This document shows positions 7,614 through 16,127 of a stretch of 33,622 nt of DNA, piece by piece. The notes below the pieces were generated by a model. It was not told the origin of the DNA, did no database searches, and was given only the letters and a program-made list of their open reading frames with translations. Source of the stretch: an uncultured Clostridia bacterium (GTDB lineage: Bacteria > Bacillota > Clostridia > Oscillospirales > Acutalibacteraceae). The position numbers and the translations under genes are program-made. Positions within the stretch are counted from its first letter, which is position 1; each line of letters starts with the position of its first letter. The DNA lies in NCBI GenBank assembly GCA_944384815.1, contig CALWUW010000010.1:1-33622 (forward strand), read 5' to 3'.

Positions 7614-9338
7614 TTACATGGTCTCCGGTGTGGAAATGTTGAACATCCGGAGCACATTGTAAATCACAGTGGAAACCGCGTGGCAGAGCATCAGGCGAGC
7701 GCTGGCCAGACTGGCTTCTTCTCCGGAGATCCGGCAGGCATTGTAAAAGCGGTGGAACAAGTTGGCCAAAGTAATCACGTACCGGGTGATCCGGGCAGGA
7801 TCATAGTCTTTGGCTGCGGCGATGATCTCGTCGGTATAGGCGGCGATATGGCGGATCAGCTGGATCTCCTCGGGAGCTGTCAAAAGCGCCAGCTCTTCAT
7901 CGCTGCATTCCCGGAGGGTCACGCCTGCCTCTTCCATTTTCCGGAACAGGCTGCAGATTCGGGCATACGCATACTGAACATAGTAAACCGGGTTTTGCGC
8001 GTCCTGCTGCACAGCCAGATCCAGGTCAAAATCCATCTGGGAGCTGGCTTCCCGCATATTGAAAAGGAACCGGGCGGCATCAATGGGCACTTCGTCCAAA
8101 AGGTCGGCCAGCTGGATGGCTTTGCCTGTCCGCTTGCTCATACGCACCACTTGCCCGTCCCGCATCAGGCGCACCAGCTGGATGAGTACAATGTCCAGAC
8201 GGCTGCCGTCCAGTCCTACGGCGTCCATAGCGCCCTTCATCCGGGCTACATGGCCGTGGTGATCGGCGCCCCAAATATCAATGCAGCGGGAGAAGCCCCG
8301 GAGGAATTTATTCCGGTGGTAGGCAATGTCCGCCGCTAGATATGTGGGATGGCCGTTCTGCCGTACCAGAACTTCGTCTTTTTCCGGCTCGCCGTCCTTG
8401 GTTTTTACTTTGGCATACTTAGCGGTGAAAGCGGCTCCTTTATACCAAATGGCGCCGTCCTGCTGATAGGTAAGGCCCCTGGCGGTGAGCTCATCCACCA
8501 CCGCTTGTACGGCTCCGCTTTTATGCAGGGTGCTTTCCAGGAACCACTGATCGTATTCAATGCCGTACTTTTTCATATCGGCTTTCATTCTGGCAATGTT
8601 TCTGGGGAGAGCGAATTGTACCAGCGCGTCTCTCCGGGCTTCCTCGGATTCGTGCATCAGGGCATCCCCATGCTCATCGGCATAGGCCTTTGCCAGCTCC
8701 TGAATATCCTCGCCGTGGTAACTGTCTTCCGGAAGTTCCGGAGGTGTCTCGCTGAACAGCTGCTGGTAACGGATGCTCAGGGAAAGACCGAATTTTTCGA
8801 TCTGGTTTCCGGCGTCATTTACGTAAAATTCCCGCCATACGTCATAGCCGGCGGCATCCAGCACACTGGCCAGACAGTCTCCCAAAGCACCGCCCCGGGC
8901 ATTTCCCATGTGCATGGGGCCGGTGGGGTTGGCGGAAACAAACTCCACCATGATTTTTTCCTTATTACCGTAATTGCTGCGGCCGTACTGGTTGCCCAGA
9001 GCATAGACATCCTTCAGAATGTCTCCGAAGAACTTGCGGCACAAAAAGAAGTTGATAAATCCCGGCCCGGCAATTTCCGTGCGCTCAAAATACGTGCCTT
9101 CCAAATTCAGGTGATTGACAATGACCTGGGCAATGGCTCTGGGAGCCATGTGAAACGCTTTGGCACCGGCCATGGCGGCGTTGGTGGCAAAATCCCCATG
9201 GGATGTGTCAGCAGGGGTTTCAATGGAAAAGGCAGGCAGAGGCGCTTCCGGCAGATCTCCTGCGGCTATGGCAGCCTGCATGGCCTGCTCTACGGCTTGC
9301 TTCAATTCTGCCACAGATGCTTGTACAAGTTTTGACAT
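7614..9338 (-). CDS. argS: Arginyl-tRNA synthetase
   Basis: The 574-aa class I synthetase charges tRNA-Arg with arginine in the cytoplasm. In order it shows the N-terminal Add-1 domain, the HIGH-type motif in NPTGPMHMGNARGG (about residue 135), the KMSKS-type motif in VVRMSKRTGKAI (about residue 365), and the DALR anticodon-binding domain ending in LMLCHAVSTVIYNVLRMFNI. MSKR in place of KMSKS is common in ArgS. Two starts are possible: an ATG at 9353, which touches the GGAAGGA site, and the ATG at 9338, about 12 nt from it; I chose 9338 because the protein then begins MSKLVQASVAEL. It lies 127 nt after the DUF1934 gene and shares its direction. No T-box was seen. Confidence 0.95.
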   Translation of the reverse strand: MSKLVQASVAELKQAVEQAMQAAIAAGDLPEAPLPAFSIETPADTSHGDFATNAAMAGAKAFHMAPRAIAQVIVNHLNLEGTYFERTEIAGPGFINFFLCRKFFGDILKDVYALGNQYGRSNYGNKEKIMVEFVSANPTGPMHMGNARGGALGDCLASVLDAAGYDVWREFYVNDAGNQIEKFGLSLSIRYQQLFSETPPELPEDSYHGEDIQELAKAYADEHGDALMHESEEARRDALVQFALPRNIARMKADMKKYGIEYDQWFLESTLHKSGAVQAVVDELTARGLTYQQDGAIWYKGAAFTAKYAKVKTKDGEPEKDEVLVRQNGHPTYLAADIAYHRNKFLRGFSRCIDIWGADHHGHVARMKGAMDAVGLDGSRLDIVLIQLVRLMRDGQVVRMSKRTGKAIQLADLLDEVPIDAARFLFNMREASSQMDFDLDLAVQQDAQNPVYYVQYAYARICSLFRKMEEAGVTLRECSDEELALLTAPEEIQLIRHIAAYTDEIIAAAKDYDPARITRYVITLANLFHRFYNACRISGEEASLASARLMLCHAVSTVIYNVLRMFNISTPETM

Positions 9339-9465
9339 ATTGATGTTGCACATCCTTCCGATTTGTAATCCAAATTAAAACTTTTTTGACGAAATGATTT
9401 TTACCAGCCCGGAGAAATGTTCCGGACGGCTCCCGGTTAAAAGATGGGGAAGGGACGAAAAGCCA

Positions 9466-9921
9466 TCAGGGGCGGTTCTCCGCAGGGGTTCCCGGCGCAG
9501 CTTCCTTTACGGTGATATGAAGGTCGTTAAAGCTGGAAAGGGCGGAATCCACATCCAGGGTATAGCTTACATCCAGGCTTCCGCCTTCGTCCGTCAGGTT
9601 GGATCGGAAGCTCTGGGTGAAAACGCCTACGGTCATGCAGCCGAATCCGGTATCGTAGCTGCAGAAATGACGCTTTCCGTTTTCCAGAATGAGACGGGTG
9701 GAGTCTCCCTTTCCGCGCATCAGCGTCATTTTTTCCCCTTCTTCCACCTTTAAAATGGAGGTGCGGGGAGTTTGGGATGTATCGGAATCGTATTCCTTAT
9801 AGACAATATAGCGGCTGTTTCCTTTCCGCACGTAATTGCCTAAGGTGTTCACTTCTACTTCTCCGGTTTCGCCGTCGATCTTCTGACGGCCCACAATCGA
9901 GATCCAATATTTTTCCTGCAT
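9466..9921 (-). CDS. DUF1934 domain-containing protein
   Basis: This 151-aa protein belongs to DUF1934, a small lipocalin-like beta-barrel family (YwiB in Bacillus) found next to argS in many Firmicutes; that conserved neighbourhood is kept here. It begins MQEKYWISIVGRQKIDGE and alternates strand-like segments up to SSFNDLHITV near the end. No signal peptide or catalytic motif is visible. The ATG at 9921 is preferred because GGAG lies 7-8 nt upstream; an earlier in-frame ATG at 9996 has no usable ribosome site and would add 25 residues outside the family domain. Its function is unknown. The 177-nt gap to ddl holds a hairpin (TCGGCG at 10032-10037 with CGCCGA at 10041-10046). Confidence 0.85.
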   Translation of the reverse strand: MQEKYWISIVGRQKIDGETGEVEVNTLGNYVRKGNSRYIVYKEYDSDTSQTPRTSILKVEEGEKMTLMRGKGDSTRLILENGKRHFCSYDTGFGCMTVGVFTQSFRSNLTDEGGSLDVSYTLDVDSALSSFNDLHITVKEAAPGTPAENRP

Positions 9922-10098
9922 AAATGCACTCCATTCTTTGCATTGTTCCCGTAACCCGGGAAAAACCGTTTGATTATGCTCCCAAGGAATTTTCATCCTG
10001 AGTGAACCGTTGCCGCTGGCAGAAAAGGAGGTCGGCGTTTCGCCGATCCGTTAAGCTGCTTCGGCGGCAGAGCCTTTAAAAGACTTTTGCTTGTTTGT

Positions 10099-11217
10099 TC
10101 ATCGCAGCCCCTGTTCGCTTTTTCCGCCTCTTTGCAGAAGTTTCTCGTGCCGCTGAAAAGCATAGAATAAAAGTTGCTCCACCAGTTCTTCAGCGGGAAC
10201 ATCACAAGCTTCCCAAAGTTTTGGATACATACTGATGGCCGTAAAACCGGGCAGGGTATTCAGCTCATTCAAAAGGATCTGGCTGCCGTTTCGCACGAAA
10301 AAGTCCACCCGAGCCAACCCTTCGCATCCCAAAACCCGGTATGCTTCACAGGCGACGCGTCGGATCTCTTCCGCCACGGAAGGATCGATATGCGCGGGGA
10401 TAAACAGCTGGGAAGTGCCGTTGATGTATTTATCGTCGTAGTCGTAAAAATCCGCGGAGGCGGCGATCTCTCCCACAGCGGCGGCTTTGGGAAGCTCGTT
10501 GCCCAAAACGGCGCATTCCACTTCCTGTCCGATAATCTGTTCTTCCACTACAATGCGGCCATCCTCGGCAGCGGCCAAAGCCACAGCCCTATCCAGCTCT
10601 TTTTCGTCCCCGGCTTTGCTGACGCCTACGGAGGAACCTGCGTTGGCGGGTTTTACAAACACGGGCCATCCCAGATTTTCCCGGATGTTTTTCAGGATCT
10701 CTCCCCGGCGGCTATCGTATTCGCAGCTGCAGAACCAGAAGTTTTTAGCCTGTGGAATTCCCGCGGCTTCCAGAAGCGTATGGGAAGCGGCTTTATCCAT
10801 ACAGACGGCAGAAGCGTAAATGCCGCATCCCACATAAGGGATGCCGGAAAGCTGCAAAAGCCCCTGCACGGAGCCGTCCTCTCCGTTTTTGCCGTGGAGC
10901 ACGGGGAAAACACAATCCAGTTTCAAAATTTCCATAGAGCCGGCTTCACCAGCCAGAACCAGGCCTCTGTGCCCACGGTCAGGGGAAAGAAAGGCAGGCC
11001 GGTTGGAAGCATGGTTTTCCCAGCGCCCGTCTGCGATTTCTTCCAGAGAGGCACCGGTGAGGATCCAGCGCCCGTCTTTGGTGATGCCTACCGTATACAC
11101 CTGATATTTTTCCGGCGAAAGATTTTTTAACACAAAGCAGGCGGACCTGCGGGAAACTTCGTGCTCGGAAGAGCTTCCTCCAAATAAAACCAAAACGGTT
11201 GTTTTCTTTCTTGCCAT
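10099..11217 (-). CDS. ddl: D-alanine--D-alanine ligase
   Basis: The 372-aa ATP-grasp enzyme joins two D-alanines to make the dipeptide of the peptidoglycan stem. Family motifs are in order: LFGGSSSEHEVSRRSA (residues 11-26), FPVLHGKNGEDGSVQGLL, VFVKPANAGSSVGVSK in the ATP-grasp lid, the omega-loop segment DFYDYDDKYINGT, and the Mg-binding C-terminal LLNELNTLPGFT. The DFYDYDDKY loop with its Tyr is typical of D-Ala-D-Ala ligases rather than the D-Ala-D-Lac ligases of vancomycin-resistance clusters. The C-terminus has a short basic tail (KLLQRGGKSEQGLR). The ATG at 11217 is preceded by a modest AAAGGCGG. It leads the minus-strand run under the promoter at 11294-11322. Confidence 0.95.
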   Translation of the reverse strand: MARKKTTVLVLFGGSSSEHEVSRRSACFVLKNLSPEKYQVYTVGITKDGRWILTGASLEEIADGRWENHASNRPAFLSPDRGHRGLVLAGEAGSMEILKLDCVFPVLHGKNGEDGSVQGLLQLSGIPYVGCGIYASAVCMDKAASHTLLEAAGIPQAKNFWFCSCEYDSRRGEILKNIRENLGWPVFVKPANAGSSVGVSKAGDEKELDRAVALAAAEDGRIVVEEQIIGQEVECAVLGNELPKAAAVGEIAASADFYDYDDKYINGTSQLFIPAHIDPSVAEEIRRVACEAYRVLGCEGLARVDFFVRNGSQILLNELNTLPGFTAISMYPKLWEACDVPAEELVEQLLFYAFQRHEKLLQRGGKSEQGLR

Positions 11218-11293
11218 ACGTAAAACCGCCTTTCCATCCGAACGTATTTTTCTTTCGGATAACCGGTATTTTTATTCCTGTTTCTGAACCTTT

Positions 11294-11322
11294 ATCTTAG
11301 CATAAACGGAAACGATTCGCAA
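11294..11322 (-). promoter_or_regulatory. Promoter of the ddl-argS run
   Basis: On the minus strand TTGCGA (11322-11317) and TAAGAT (11299-11294) are 17 bp apart. The -35 overlaps the element shared with the GH127/AraC intergenic region. Confidence 0.6.
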
Positions 11323-11472
11323 TGAAAATCCAAAGAAAGCCGCCGTCTGCTGCCACTTTCTGTGGAAAAGAAAGGAAAGAAAGAGAAAAAAGGAAAGTTT
11401 TGTGCTTTTTGGCGAATGATTTGCCTGCAGAAACAGCCGAAAATCCGGTTTTCACACTATAAAATTAGTATG

Positions 11473-11501
11473 GTGACAAATCTCCGGATATGTAGTATAA
11501 T
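11473..11501 (+). promoter_or_regulatory. Strong promoter of the 267-aa gene
   Basis: GTGACA at 11473-11478 and a consensus TATAAT at 11496-11501 are 17 bp apart, about 45 nt before the TTG start. Confidence 0.75.
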
Positions 11502-11546
11502 AAGCAAAGATTTTTAAATTCAGAGAATAAAACGGAGGGATCGTCC

Positions 11547-12350
11547 TTGGAGCAGAAGGCCCTGGAGACTATCAAAAATATATTGGAACCGGTTTTAACC
11601 CAGCAGGAATTTACCTTTGTGGAGCAGAAAGCAGAGGAAAAAGGCACCGCGGTAATTTATAAAAACGAAGAGAATCTGGCCTACAGTGTGCTGTATAATA
11701 AATCTACCCGGCAGTTTGAGCTGCGCAGCGCCGCCTCTCTGAAGGGGGAGGAAACCAAGTGGCGCACCATTTCCGCCTGGCTGTACGACAGTGAAGAGGA
11801 AGACCCCAAGGCTGCGCAGAGCATCGGAAACGATTTCGCGGAGACCATTCGCGGGCCCAAGCGTGTGGAAGCCCTGCAGGCGGCAAAGAAGAGCCGGAAG
11901 AAAACCGAAGAGAGCAACGCGGATCCGGCCTTTTTCATGAATCGTTTGGCTCATTTGTTCCCCACTCTTCGGGAAGACATGATCCAGGAAAGATCCCGGT
12001 ATGGGGTGATCCGGCCTATTGCTTTTATTGAGACCTATGCCCTTCCGCAGATCAAAACGTTTCTGCAGTCGGGAGATACGGCGGCTCAGCAGAAGTTCAC
12101 CCAGCTTCTCAACGATTTGTATGAGAACGGGGATATGGATGTTCGTTCCATTATCACCATGGTCCTTTTGAACCAGCTGGATGAAGCCGTGGTGAGTGAA
12201 AAACTGGCTCCCTGTTTTTCCGAGGACATGCAGAAAGGCTATCGTGCCGGAAAGAAGATGCGGGGGAAGAAGGTTAAACCGGAAAAGGTAAAAAAGAAGT
12301 CCAAGAAAGTGGTAGCCGAGTCTTTGAAAAACAACCAGAACCGCCGCTAA
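11547..12350 (+). CDS. Uncharacterised 267-aa protein with basic C-terminus
   Basis: I do not recognise a named family. The start is a TTG at 11547, supported by ACGGAGGGA about 6 nt upstream. Three parts can be seen: an N-terminal domain of about 110 residues that looks alpha/beta (LEPVLTQQEFTFVEQ, then YSVLYNKSTRQFELR), a linker rich in Lys and Glu, and a helical domain from about residue 125 (FFMNRLAHLFPTLREDM through IITMVLLNQLDEAVVSEKL). The end is strongly basic (GKKMRGKKVKPEKVKKKSKK), which would suit RNA or nucleic-acid binding. There is no signal peptide or membrane segment. It has a strong promoter of its own and sits just upstream of the ribosomal and transcription genes; whether it shares their function is only a guess. 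Confidence 0.8.
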   Translation: MEQKALETIKNILEPVLTQQEFTFVEQKAEEKGTAVIYKNEENLAYSVLYNKSTRQFELRSAASLKGEETKWRTISAWLYDSEEEDPKAAQSIGNDFAETIRGPKRVEALQAAKKSRKKTEESNADPAFFMNRLAHLFPTLREDMIQERSRYGVIRPIAFIETYALPQIKTFLQSGDTAAQQKFTQLLNDLYENGDMDVRSIITMVLLNQLDEAVVSEKLAPCFSEDMQKGYRAGKKMRGKKVKPEKVKKKSKKVVAESLKNNQNRR

Positions 12351-12407
12351 CGTCCCTGCGGCGTCCGGTGGCCGGCTAAAGACGCGGTTATCGCGGTTAC
12401 AGGGAAA

Positions 12408-12449
12408 GGGTCCGGTATACGGCAAAGGAAGCGTGTGCCGGATCCGTTT
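12408..12449 (+). terminator. Possible weak terminator after the 267-aa gene
   Basis: GGGTCCGG at 12408-12415 can pair with CCGGATCC at 12438-12445, with a few wobble pairs inside and three T after it. The T run is short, so this is uncertain. Confidence 0.3.
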
Positions 12450-12511
12450 CTCCCCGCATTCCCGGCTTTTGGATTGCAGCGGATTTTCTTCATAAAATTC
12501 GGCAAATTCTC

Positions 12512-12541
12512 TTGACAGCGGATCGCCGGGTATGGTATAGT
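12512..12541 (+). promoter_or_regulatory. Promoter of the rpmG-secE-nusG unit
   Basis: TTGACA at 12512-12517 and TATAGT at 12536-12541 are 18 bp apart. The leader to rpmG is about 100 nt and contains repeated complementary AGAACC and GGTTC words. Confidence 0.75.
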
Positions 12542-12644
12542 AGAACCACCTCGATGAAGGGGTTCTTTTTTTTGCGCCCTTTTCTGAGGGAGGCTGGGTT
12601 CCAGGAGAACCATAGAATATTTCCGTATTACGGGAGGTGCCGTT

Positions 12645-12794
12645 ATGAGAGTAAAAATCGTTTTGGCCTGCACAGAGTGCAAACAGCGCAATTACAACAC
12701 CAAAAAGAACAAGAAGAACGATCCGGACAGGCTGGAAATGAACAAGTACTGCCGCTTTTGCCGGAAGCACACTCTTCACAAGGAAACGAAGTGA
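12645..12794 (+). CDS. rpmG: 50S ribosomal protein L33
   Basis: This 49-aa basic protein starts [19 protein letters not shown] and is a large-subunit protein. It is the zinc-binding (C+) form: two CxxC pairs are visible, CTEC at residues 9-12 and CRFC at 36-39. The ATG at 12645 follows GGGAGGTG by about 6 nt. It is the first gene of the transcript that continues, 21 nt later, into secE, the usual order in Firmicutes. Zinc-containing L33 copies are often paired elsewhere in a genome with zinc-free ones used under zinc limitation; no zinc-repressor site was seen here. Confidence 0.95.
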   Translation: MRVKIVLACTECKQRNYNTKKNKKNDPDRLEMNKYCRFCRKHTLHKETK

Positions 12795-12815
12795 TTCGAA
12801 CGGAGGAAATTTGTT

Positions 12816-13049
12816 ATGGCAGATAAAACGGAAAAAAAGCCGAATGTTTTTGTTCGGACCGCCAGGAATGCCGCAAAATTTCTTCGTGACGTGAAGGGCG
12901 AAATCAAGAAGATCGTCTGGCCGGCTCCCAAGTCTGTGTTCAAGAATACAGGCGTTGTGCTGGTCACCGTCGCTGTCATCGGATTGTTTATTTTCTGTCT
13001 GGACACTGTGCTTGGAAGCTTGTTCCGTCTCATTATGAACGTGGCGTAA
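12816..13049 (+). CDS. secE: Preprotein translocase subunit SecE
   Basis: The 77-aa protein is the short, single-span SecE type. A basic amphipathic helix with FLRDVKGEIKKIVWPAPKSV (about residues 22-41), the conserved cytoplasmic segment that clamps SecY, is followed by one membrane helix (VVLVTVAVIGLFIFCLDTVL). It is part of the SecYEG channel for protein export and membrane insertion. GGAGGAAA lies about 7 nt before the ATG at 12816. It sits between rpmG and nusG, with 24 nt to nusG, so the three are surely co-transcribed. Confidence 0.96.
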   Translation: MADKTEKKPNVFVRTARNAAKFLRDVKGEIKKIVWPAPKSVFKNTGVVLVTVAVIGLFIFCLDTVLGSLFRLIMNVA

Positions 13050-13073
13050 GCCGCGGATCGGAGGGATACTGAA

Positions 13074-13595
13074 GTGGCAGAAGAAGCAAAGTGGTATGTG
13101 GTTCACACCTATTCAGGCTATGAAAATAAAGTGGCTTCCAATCTGGAGAAAACGGTGGAGAACCGGAATCTTCACGATTTGATCACCGAGATCCGTGTTC
13201 CTACGGAGACGGTAACGGAGATCAAAGACAACAAAGCAAGGGAAGTGGAGCGCAAGATTTTCCCCGGCTATGTGCTTGTGAAAATGGTGCTGACCAATGA
13301 GTCTTGGTATGTGGTGCGGAATATCCGTGGCTGCACCGGATTTGTAGGCCCCTCTTCCGATCCCATTCCTCTGACGGATGCCGAAGTGGCAGCGTTGGGT
13401 GTGGAGACAAAGCAGGTGGAAGTTTCTTACGCAGTGGGCGATTCCGTTCAGATCGTCGACGGTCCTCTGGAAGGATTCGTAGGCGTTGTGGAAGAACTGG
13501 ACACCGAGAAAAACCAGGTGCGGGTGATGGTTTCCATGTTTGGCCGGGAAACTCCGGTGGAGCTGGAGCTGGATCAGGCAGAGCTGGTTGAGTAA
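13074..13595 (+). CDS. nusG: Transcription termination/antitermination factor NusG
   Basis: The 173-aa protein has the two NusG parts: an N-terminal NGN domain (AKWYVVHTYSGYENKVASNL through VRNIRGCTGFVG, residues 4-100) that binds the RNA polymerase clamp, and a C-terminal KOW domain (VGDSVQIVDGPLEGFVGVVEEL, about residues 123-145) that contacts ribosomal protein S10 or Rho. It couples transcription to translation and affects pausing. The start is a GTG at 13074, with CGGAGGGA 8 nt upstream. The order secE-nusG-rplK-rplA is the conserved bacterial one. Confidence 0.97.
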   Translation: MAEEAKWYVVHTYSGYENKVASNLEKTVENRNLHDLITEIRVPTETVTEIKDNKAREVERKIFPGYVLVKMVLTNESWYVVRNIRGCTGFVGPSSDPIPLTDAEVAALGVETKQVEVSYAVGDSVQIVDGPLEGFVGVVEELDTEKNQVRVMVSMFGRETPVELELDQAELVE

Positions 13596-13722
13596 GCAAG
13601 ATCTTAAAAGGGTAATACGGCGGAGATCCGCCTTATTATGAAGGGCTTCGGCCCTTGTGGGAGGAACGGGCAAATCCTTTCGTCCGCTCCGCCATCCACC
13701 ACGAATTTTGGAGGTGCAAACA
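13596..13722 (+). promoter_or_regulatory. nusG-rplK spacer with two hairpins
   Basis: GGCGGA-GA-TCCGCC lies at about 13619-13632, and AAGGGC-TTCG-GCCCTT, a stable UUCG-type tetraloop hairpin, at 13641-13656. Neither has a T run, so they are not terminators; they may act in mRNA processing or ribosomal-protein feedback. No promoter was identified. Confidence 0.4.
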
Positions 13723-14148
13723 ATGGCTCAAAAGGTAACGGGCTTTATTAAGCTCCAGATACCGGCTGGCAAAGCGACTCCGGCACCGCCTGTCGGTCCG
13801 GCTCTCGGTCAGCATGGCGTCAACATTATGGCATTCACAAAGGAATTCAATGAGCGTACAAAGAACGATGCAGGATTGATCATCCCTGTAGTTATCACCG
13901 TTTATGCGGATCGTTCCTTCACGTTCATCACCAAGACCCCTCCGGCTGCGGTTCTCATCAAGAAGGCTTGCGGCATTGAGAGCGGTTCCGGTGCTCCGAA
14001 TAAGACGAAGGTTGCAAAAATTACCCGTGAGCAGGTCAAGAAAATCGCCGAACAGAAAATGCCCGATTTGAATGCAGCGTCCTTGGAATCCGCCATGAGC
14101 ATGGTGGCCGGTACAGCTCGCAGCATGGGCGTTGAAGTCGTAGACTGA
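13723..14148 (+). CDS. rplK: 50S ribosomal protein L11
   Basis: At 141 aa it has exactly the family length. [36 protein letters not shown] is the N-terminal domain, with the proline-rich stretch that contacts elongation factors, and the C-terminal domain (about residues 75-141) binds the GTPase-associated 23S rRNA. The ATG at 13723 is preceded by GGAGGTG. It is followed by rplA after 56 nt, as in most bacteria. Confidence 0.97.
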   Translation: MAQKVTGFIKLQIPAGKATPAPPVGPALGQHGVNIMAFTKEFNERTKNDAGLIIPVVITVYADRSFTFITKTPPAAVLIKKACGIESGSGAPNKTKVAKITREQVKKIAEQKMPDLNAASLESAMSMVAGTARSMGVEVVD

Positions 14149-14204
14149 TCACCCGGGTGGGAGGAACCAAAATCCGATTTTACCACTTATAGGGAGGAAA
14201 ACCA

Positions 14205-14900
14205 ATGAAACACGGTAAAAAATATTCCGACAGCTTAAAGCTGATCGAGCGCGCAAAGCTCTATGATGCCCAGGAAGCTCTGGGAATCTGCATCAAAACC
14301 GGCACAGCCAAGTTTGATGAGACGGTAGAAGTTCACGTGAAGCTGGGTGTAGACGGCCGTCATGCGGACCAGCAGGTTCGCGGTGCCGTAGTTCTGCCCA
14401 ACGGAACCGGTAAAACCGTTCGCGTTCTGGCAATCTGCAAAGGCGACGCCGCTAAAGAAGCGGAGGCAGCCGGTGCCGATTATGTAGGAGCCGAAGAAAT
14501 GGTTCAGAAGATCCAGACGGAAAACTGGATGGACTTCGATGTTCTGGTAACAACGCCGGACATGATGGGTCTGGTAGGTCGTTTGGGTAAGATCTTGGGC
14601 CCCCGTGGCTTGATGCCGAACCCCAAGGCCGGTACGGTAACTCGCGAAATTGGCAAGGCTATTACCGATGCCAAAGCCGGTAAGATCGAGTATCGTCTGG
14701 ATAAGACCAACATCATTCACTGTGCTATCGGCAAAGTTTCTTTCGGTGAAGAGAAGTTGATGGAGAACTTTGATGTACTGATGAACGCCATTGTGAAGGC
14801 AAAGCCTGCCGCCAGCAAAGGCCAGTATATCCGTTCCTGTGTGGTTTCCGCCACTATGGGCCCCGGCGTTCGGGTAAACCCCAGCAAGTTCTCCATGTAA
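14205..14900 (+). CDS. rplA: 50S ribosomal protein L1
   Basis: The 231-aa protein matches L1 length and sequence: [19 protein letters not shown] at the start, the second domain with [33 protein letters not shown] (about residues 108-140), and the return to domain I with [11 protein letters not shown]-like [21 protein letters not shown]1 forms the mobile stalk at the E site and represses its own operon translation in many bacteria. GGGAGG precedes the ATG. A separate promoter for rplJ starts just after it. Confidence 0.97.
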   Translation: MKHGKKYSDSLKLIERAKLYDAQEALGICIKTGTAKFDETVEVHVKLGVDGRHADQQVRGAVVLPNGTGKTVRVLAICKGDAAKEAEAAGADYVGAEEMVQKIQTENWMDFDVLVTTPDMMGLVGRLGKILGPRGLMPNPKAGTVTREIGKAITDAKAGKIEYRLDKTNIIHCAIGKVSFGEEKLMENFDVLMNAIVKAKPAASKGQYIRSCVVSATMGPGVRVNPSKFSM

Positions 14901-14916
14901 CAGGATCATCTTTTTC

Positions 14917-14945
14917 TTGACAGATCCTGCTTAATATGCTAAACT
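14917..14945 (+). promoter_or_regulatory. Promoter of the rplJ-rplL unit
   Basis: Consensus TTGACA at 14917-14922 and TAAACT at 14940-14945, 17 bp apart. It drives the L10 leader that follows. Confidence 0.8.
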
Positions 14946-14952
14946 GTATAAG

Positions 14953-15077
14953 CTGTTCTTTATTCAAAGACAGCAGGCGCATATGCGTAATGGGTTTCCC
15001 AGCCTGCCGAGGATAGAGCAAACGCAAACAGAGATGTTGCTATGCCCTTCCCGCGGTTTGTGGGAAGGGCATTTTTG
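14953..15077 (+). ncRNA. Ribosomal protein L10 leader with attenuator
   Basis: The leader between the promoter and rplJ shows AAAGACAGCAGGCGCA, then CCTGCCGAGG at about 15003-15012, the conserved part of the L10 leader where L10(L12)4 binds, and then an intrinsic terminator: ATGCCCTTCCC from 15042 pairs with GGGAAGGGCAT ending at 15072, followed by five T. Excess L10-L12 complex is expected to favour the terminator and stop rplJL transcription. Confidence 0.85.
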
Positions 15078-15114
15078 TGCGCCAGTGAGTATACCGGCGT
15101 GGAGGTGAATACAT

Positions 15115-15654
15115 TTGCCAAGTGAGAAGATTCTGGAAAAAAAGAAGCAGCAGGTGGCTGAGCTGGCCGAGTGCCTGAAGGGTGCCTGCACCGGCGTGAT
15201 CGTGGACTACAAGGGCATCACCGTTGCGGATGATACCAAGCTTCGTAAGGAGCTGCGTGAAGCAGGCTGCGATTATAAAGTTGTGAAGAATACTCTGTTG
15301 AAACTGGCTTTGCAGGAAGCCGGCATCAATGGGTTGGAGAATGTTCTGGAAGGCACGACCGCCATTGCATACAGCAAAGACGATTATGTTTCCGGTGCTA
15401 AGATCCTCAGCAACTATGCCGATAAGAGCAAGGACGTTTTCAATGTGAAAGCGGGCTTTGTAGACGGAAATGTTCTGGATGCCAAGGGCGTGAAGGAATT
15501 GGGCGAGCTTCCTCCCAAGGAGGTTTTGGTTGCCAAAGCTCTGGGCGGCTTGAACGCTCCCATCACCGGATTTGTGACCGTGCTCAACGGAACAATGAAG
15601 GGCCTGGTTGTAGCGCTGAACGCTATTGCCGAAAAGAAGGGTGCAGAGGCTTAA
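15115..15654 (+). CDS. rplJ: 50S ribosomal protein L10
   Basis: The 179-aa stalk base protein starts with TTG at 15115, supported by GGAGGTG 8 nt upstream (PSEKILEKKKQQVAELAE). The globular rRNA-binding part covers about residues 1-130, and the C-terminal helix that carries L7/L12 dimers is visible at GLVVALNAIAEKKG. It is controlled by the leader directly before it. rplL follows after 47 nt. Confidence 0.96.
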   Translation: MPSEKILEKKKQQVAELAECLKGACTGVIVDYKGITVADDTKLRKELREAGCDYKVVKNTLLKLALQEAGINGLENVLEGTTAIAYSKDDYVSGAKILSNYADKSKDVFNVKAGFVDGNVLDAKGVKELGELPPKEVLVAKALGGLNAPITGFVTVLNGTMKGLVVALNAIAEKKGAEA

Positions 15655-15701
15655 TGGCCTGTGCCTAAACAAAAAATAAAAAATTATTGGAGGTACTAAC
15701 C

Positions 15702-16079
15702 ATGTCTGATAAGGTTGTAAAGTTGATTGAAGATGTTAAGGCTCTGACCGTTCTGGAGCTGTCCGAGCTGGTAAAGGCTCTGGAAGAAGAGTTCGGCGTA
15801 TCCGCTGCTGCTCCGGTTGCTGTTGCTGCTGCTCCGGCCGCTGCTGCTGCTCCCGCTGAGGAAGAGAAGACCGAGTTCGACGTAGTTCTGAAGTCCGCTG
15901 GCGGCAACAAGATCGCTGTGATCAAGGTTGTTCGCGAGATCACTGGCCTGGGCCTGAAGGAAGCTAAGGAAGTGGTTGACAACGCTCCCAAGGCTATCAA
16001 GGAAGGCGTTTCCAAGGACGACGCTGAAGCTATGAAGGCTAAGCTGACCGAGGCTGGCGCTGAAGTTGAAGTAAAATAA
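15702..16079 (+). CDS. rplL: 50S ribosomal protein L7/L12
   Basis: The 125-aa protein is typical: an N-terminal dimerisation helix pair ([29 protein letters not shown]), an Ala/Pro-rich hinge (about residues 37-53), and the C-terminal factor-binding domain with [20 protein letters not shown] (about residues 68-87). The ATG at 15702 is used because GGAGG at 15689-15693 is 8 nt upstream. A strong terminator follows. rpoB, the usual next gene, is absent. Confidence 0.97.
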   Translation: MSDKVVKLIEDVKALTVLELSELVKALEEEFGVSAAAPVAVAAAPAAAAAPAEEEKTEFDVVLKSAGGNKIAVIKVVREITGLGLKEAKEVVDNAPKAIKEGVSKDDAEAMKAKLTEAGAEVEVK

Positions 16080-16094
16080 GGAGTTTTTCCTTGG

Positions 16095-16127
16095 AAAAGG
16101 CGGATGCTTTTGGCATCCGCCTTTTTT
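16095..16127 (+). terminator. Terminator of the ribosomal protein block
   Basis: A 13-bp stem (AAAAGGCGGATGC, 16095-16107) with a 5-nt loop runs into a T tract at 16121-16127. Confidence 0.9.

Larger units (their letters stand above)
11218..11546. other. Divergent intergenic region between ddl and the 267-aa gene
   Basis: No gene is supported. It holds the ddl promoter on the minus strand and a strong promoter on the plus strand. GGAAACGATTCGCA at 11308-11321 recurs almost exactly at 19297-19310. Confidence 0.5.

Noticed and set aside
10099-11217. Vancomycin-resistance-type D-Ala-D-Lac ligase
   Set aside because: The omega loop (DFYDYDDKY) is that of normal Ddl, and no vanH or vanX partner lies nearby.
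11595-13106. Open frame of 503 codons on the minus strand
   Set aside because: It runs across the 267-aa gene, rpmG and secE in antisense, including their promoter and spacer, and codes for nothing recognisable.
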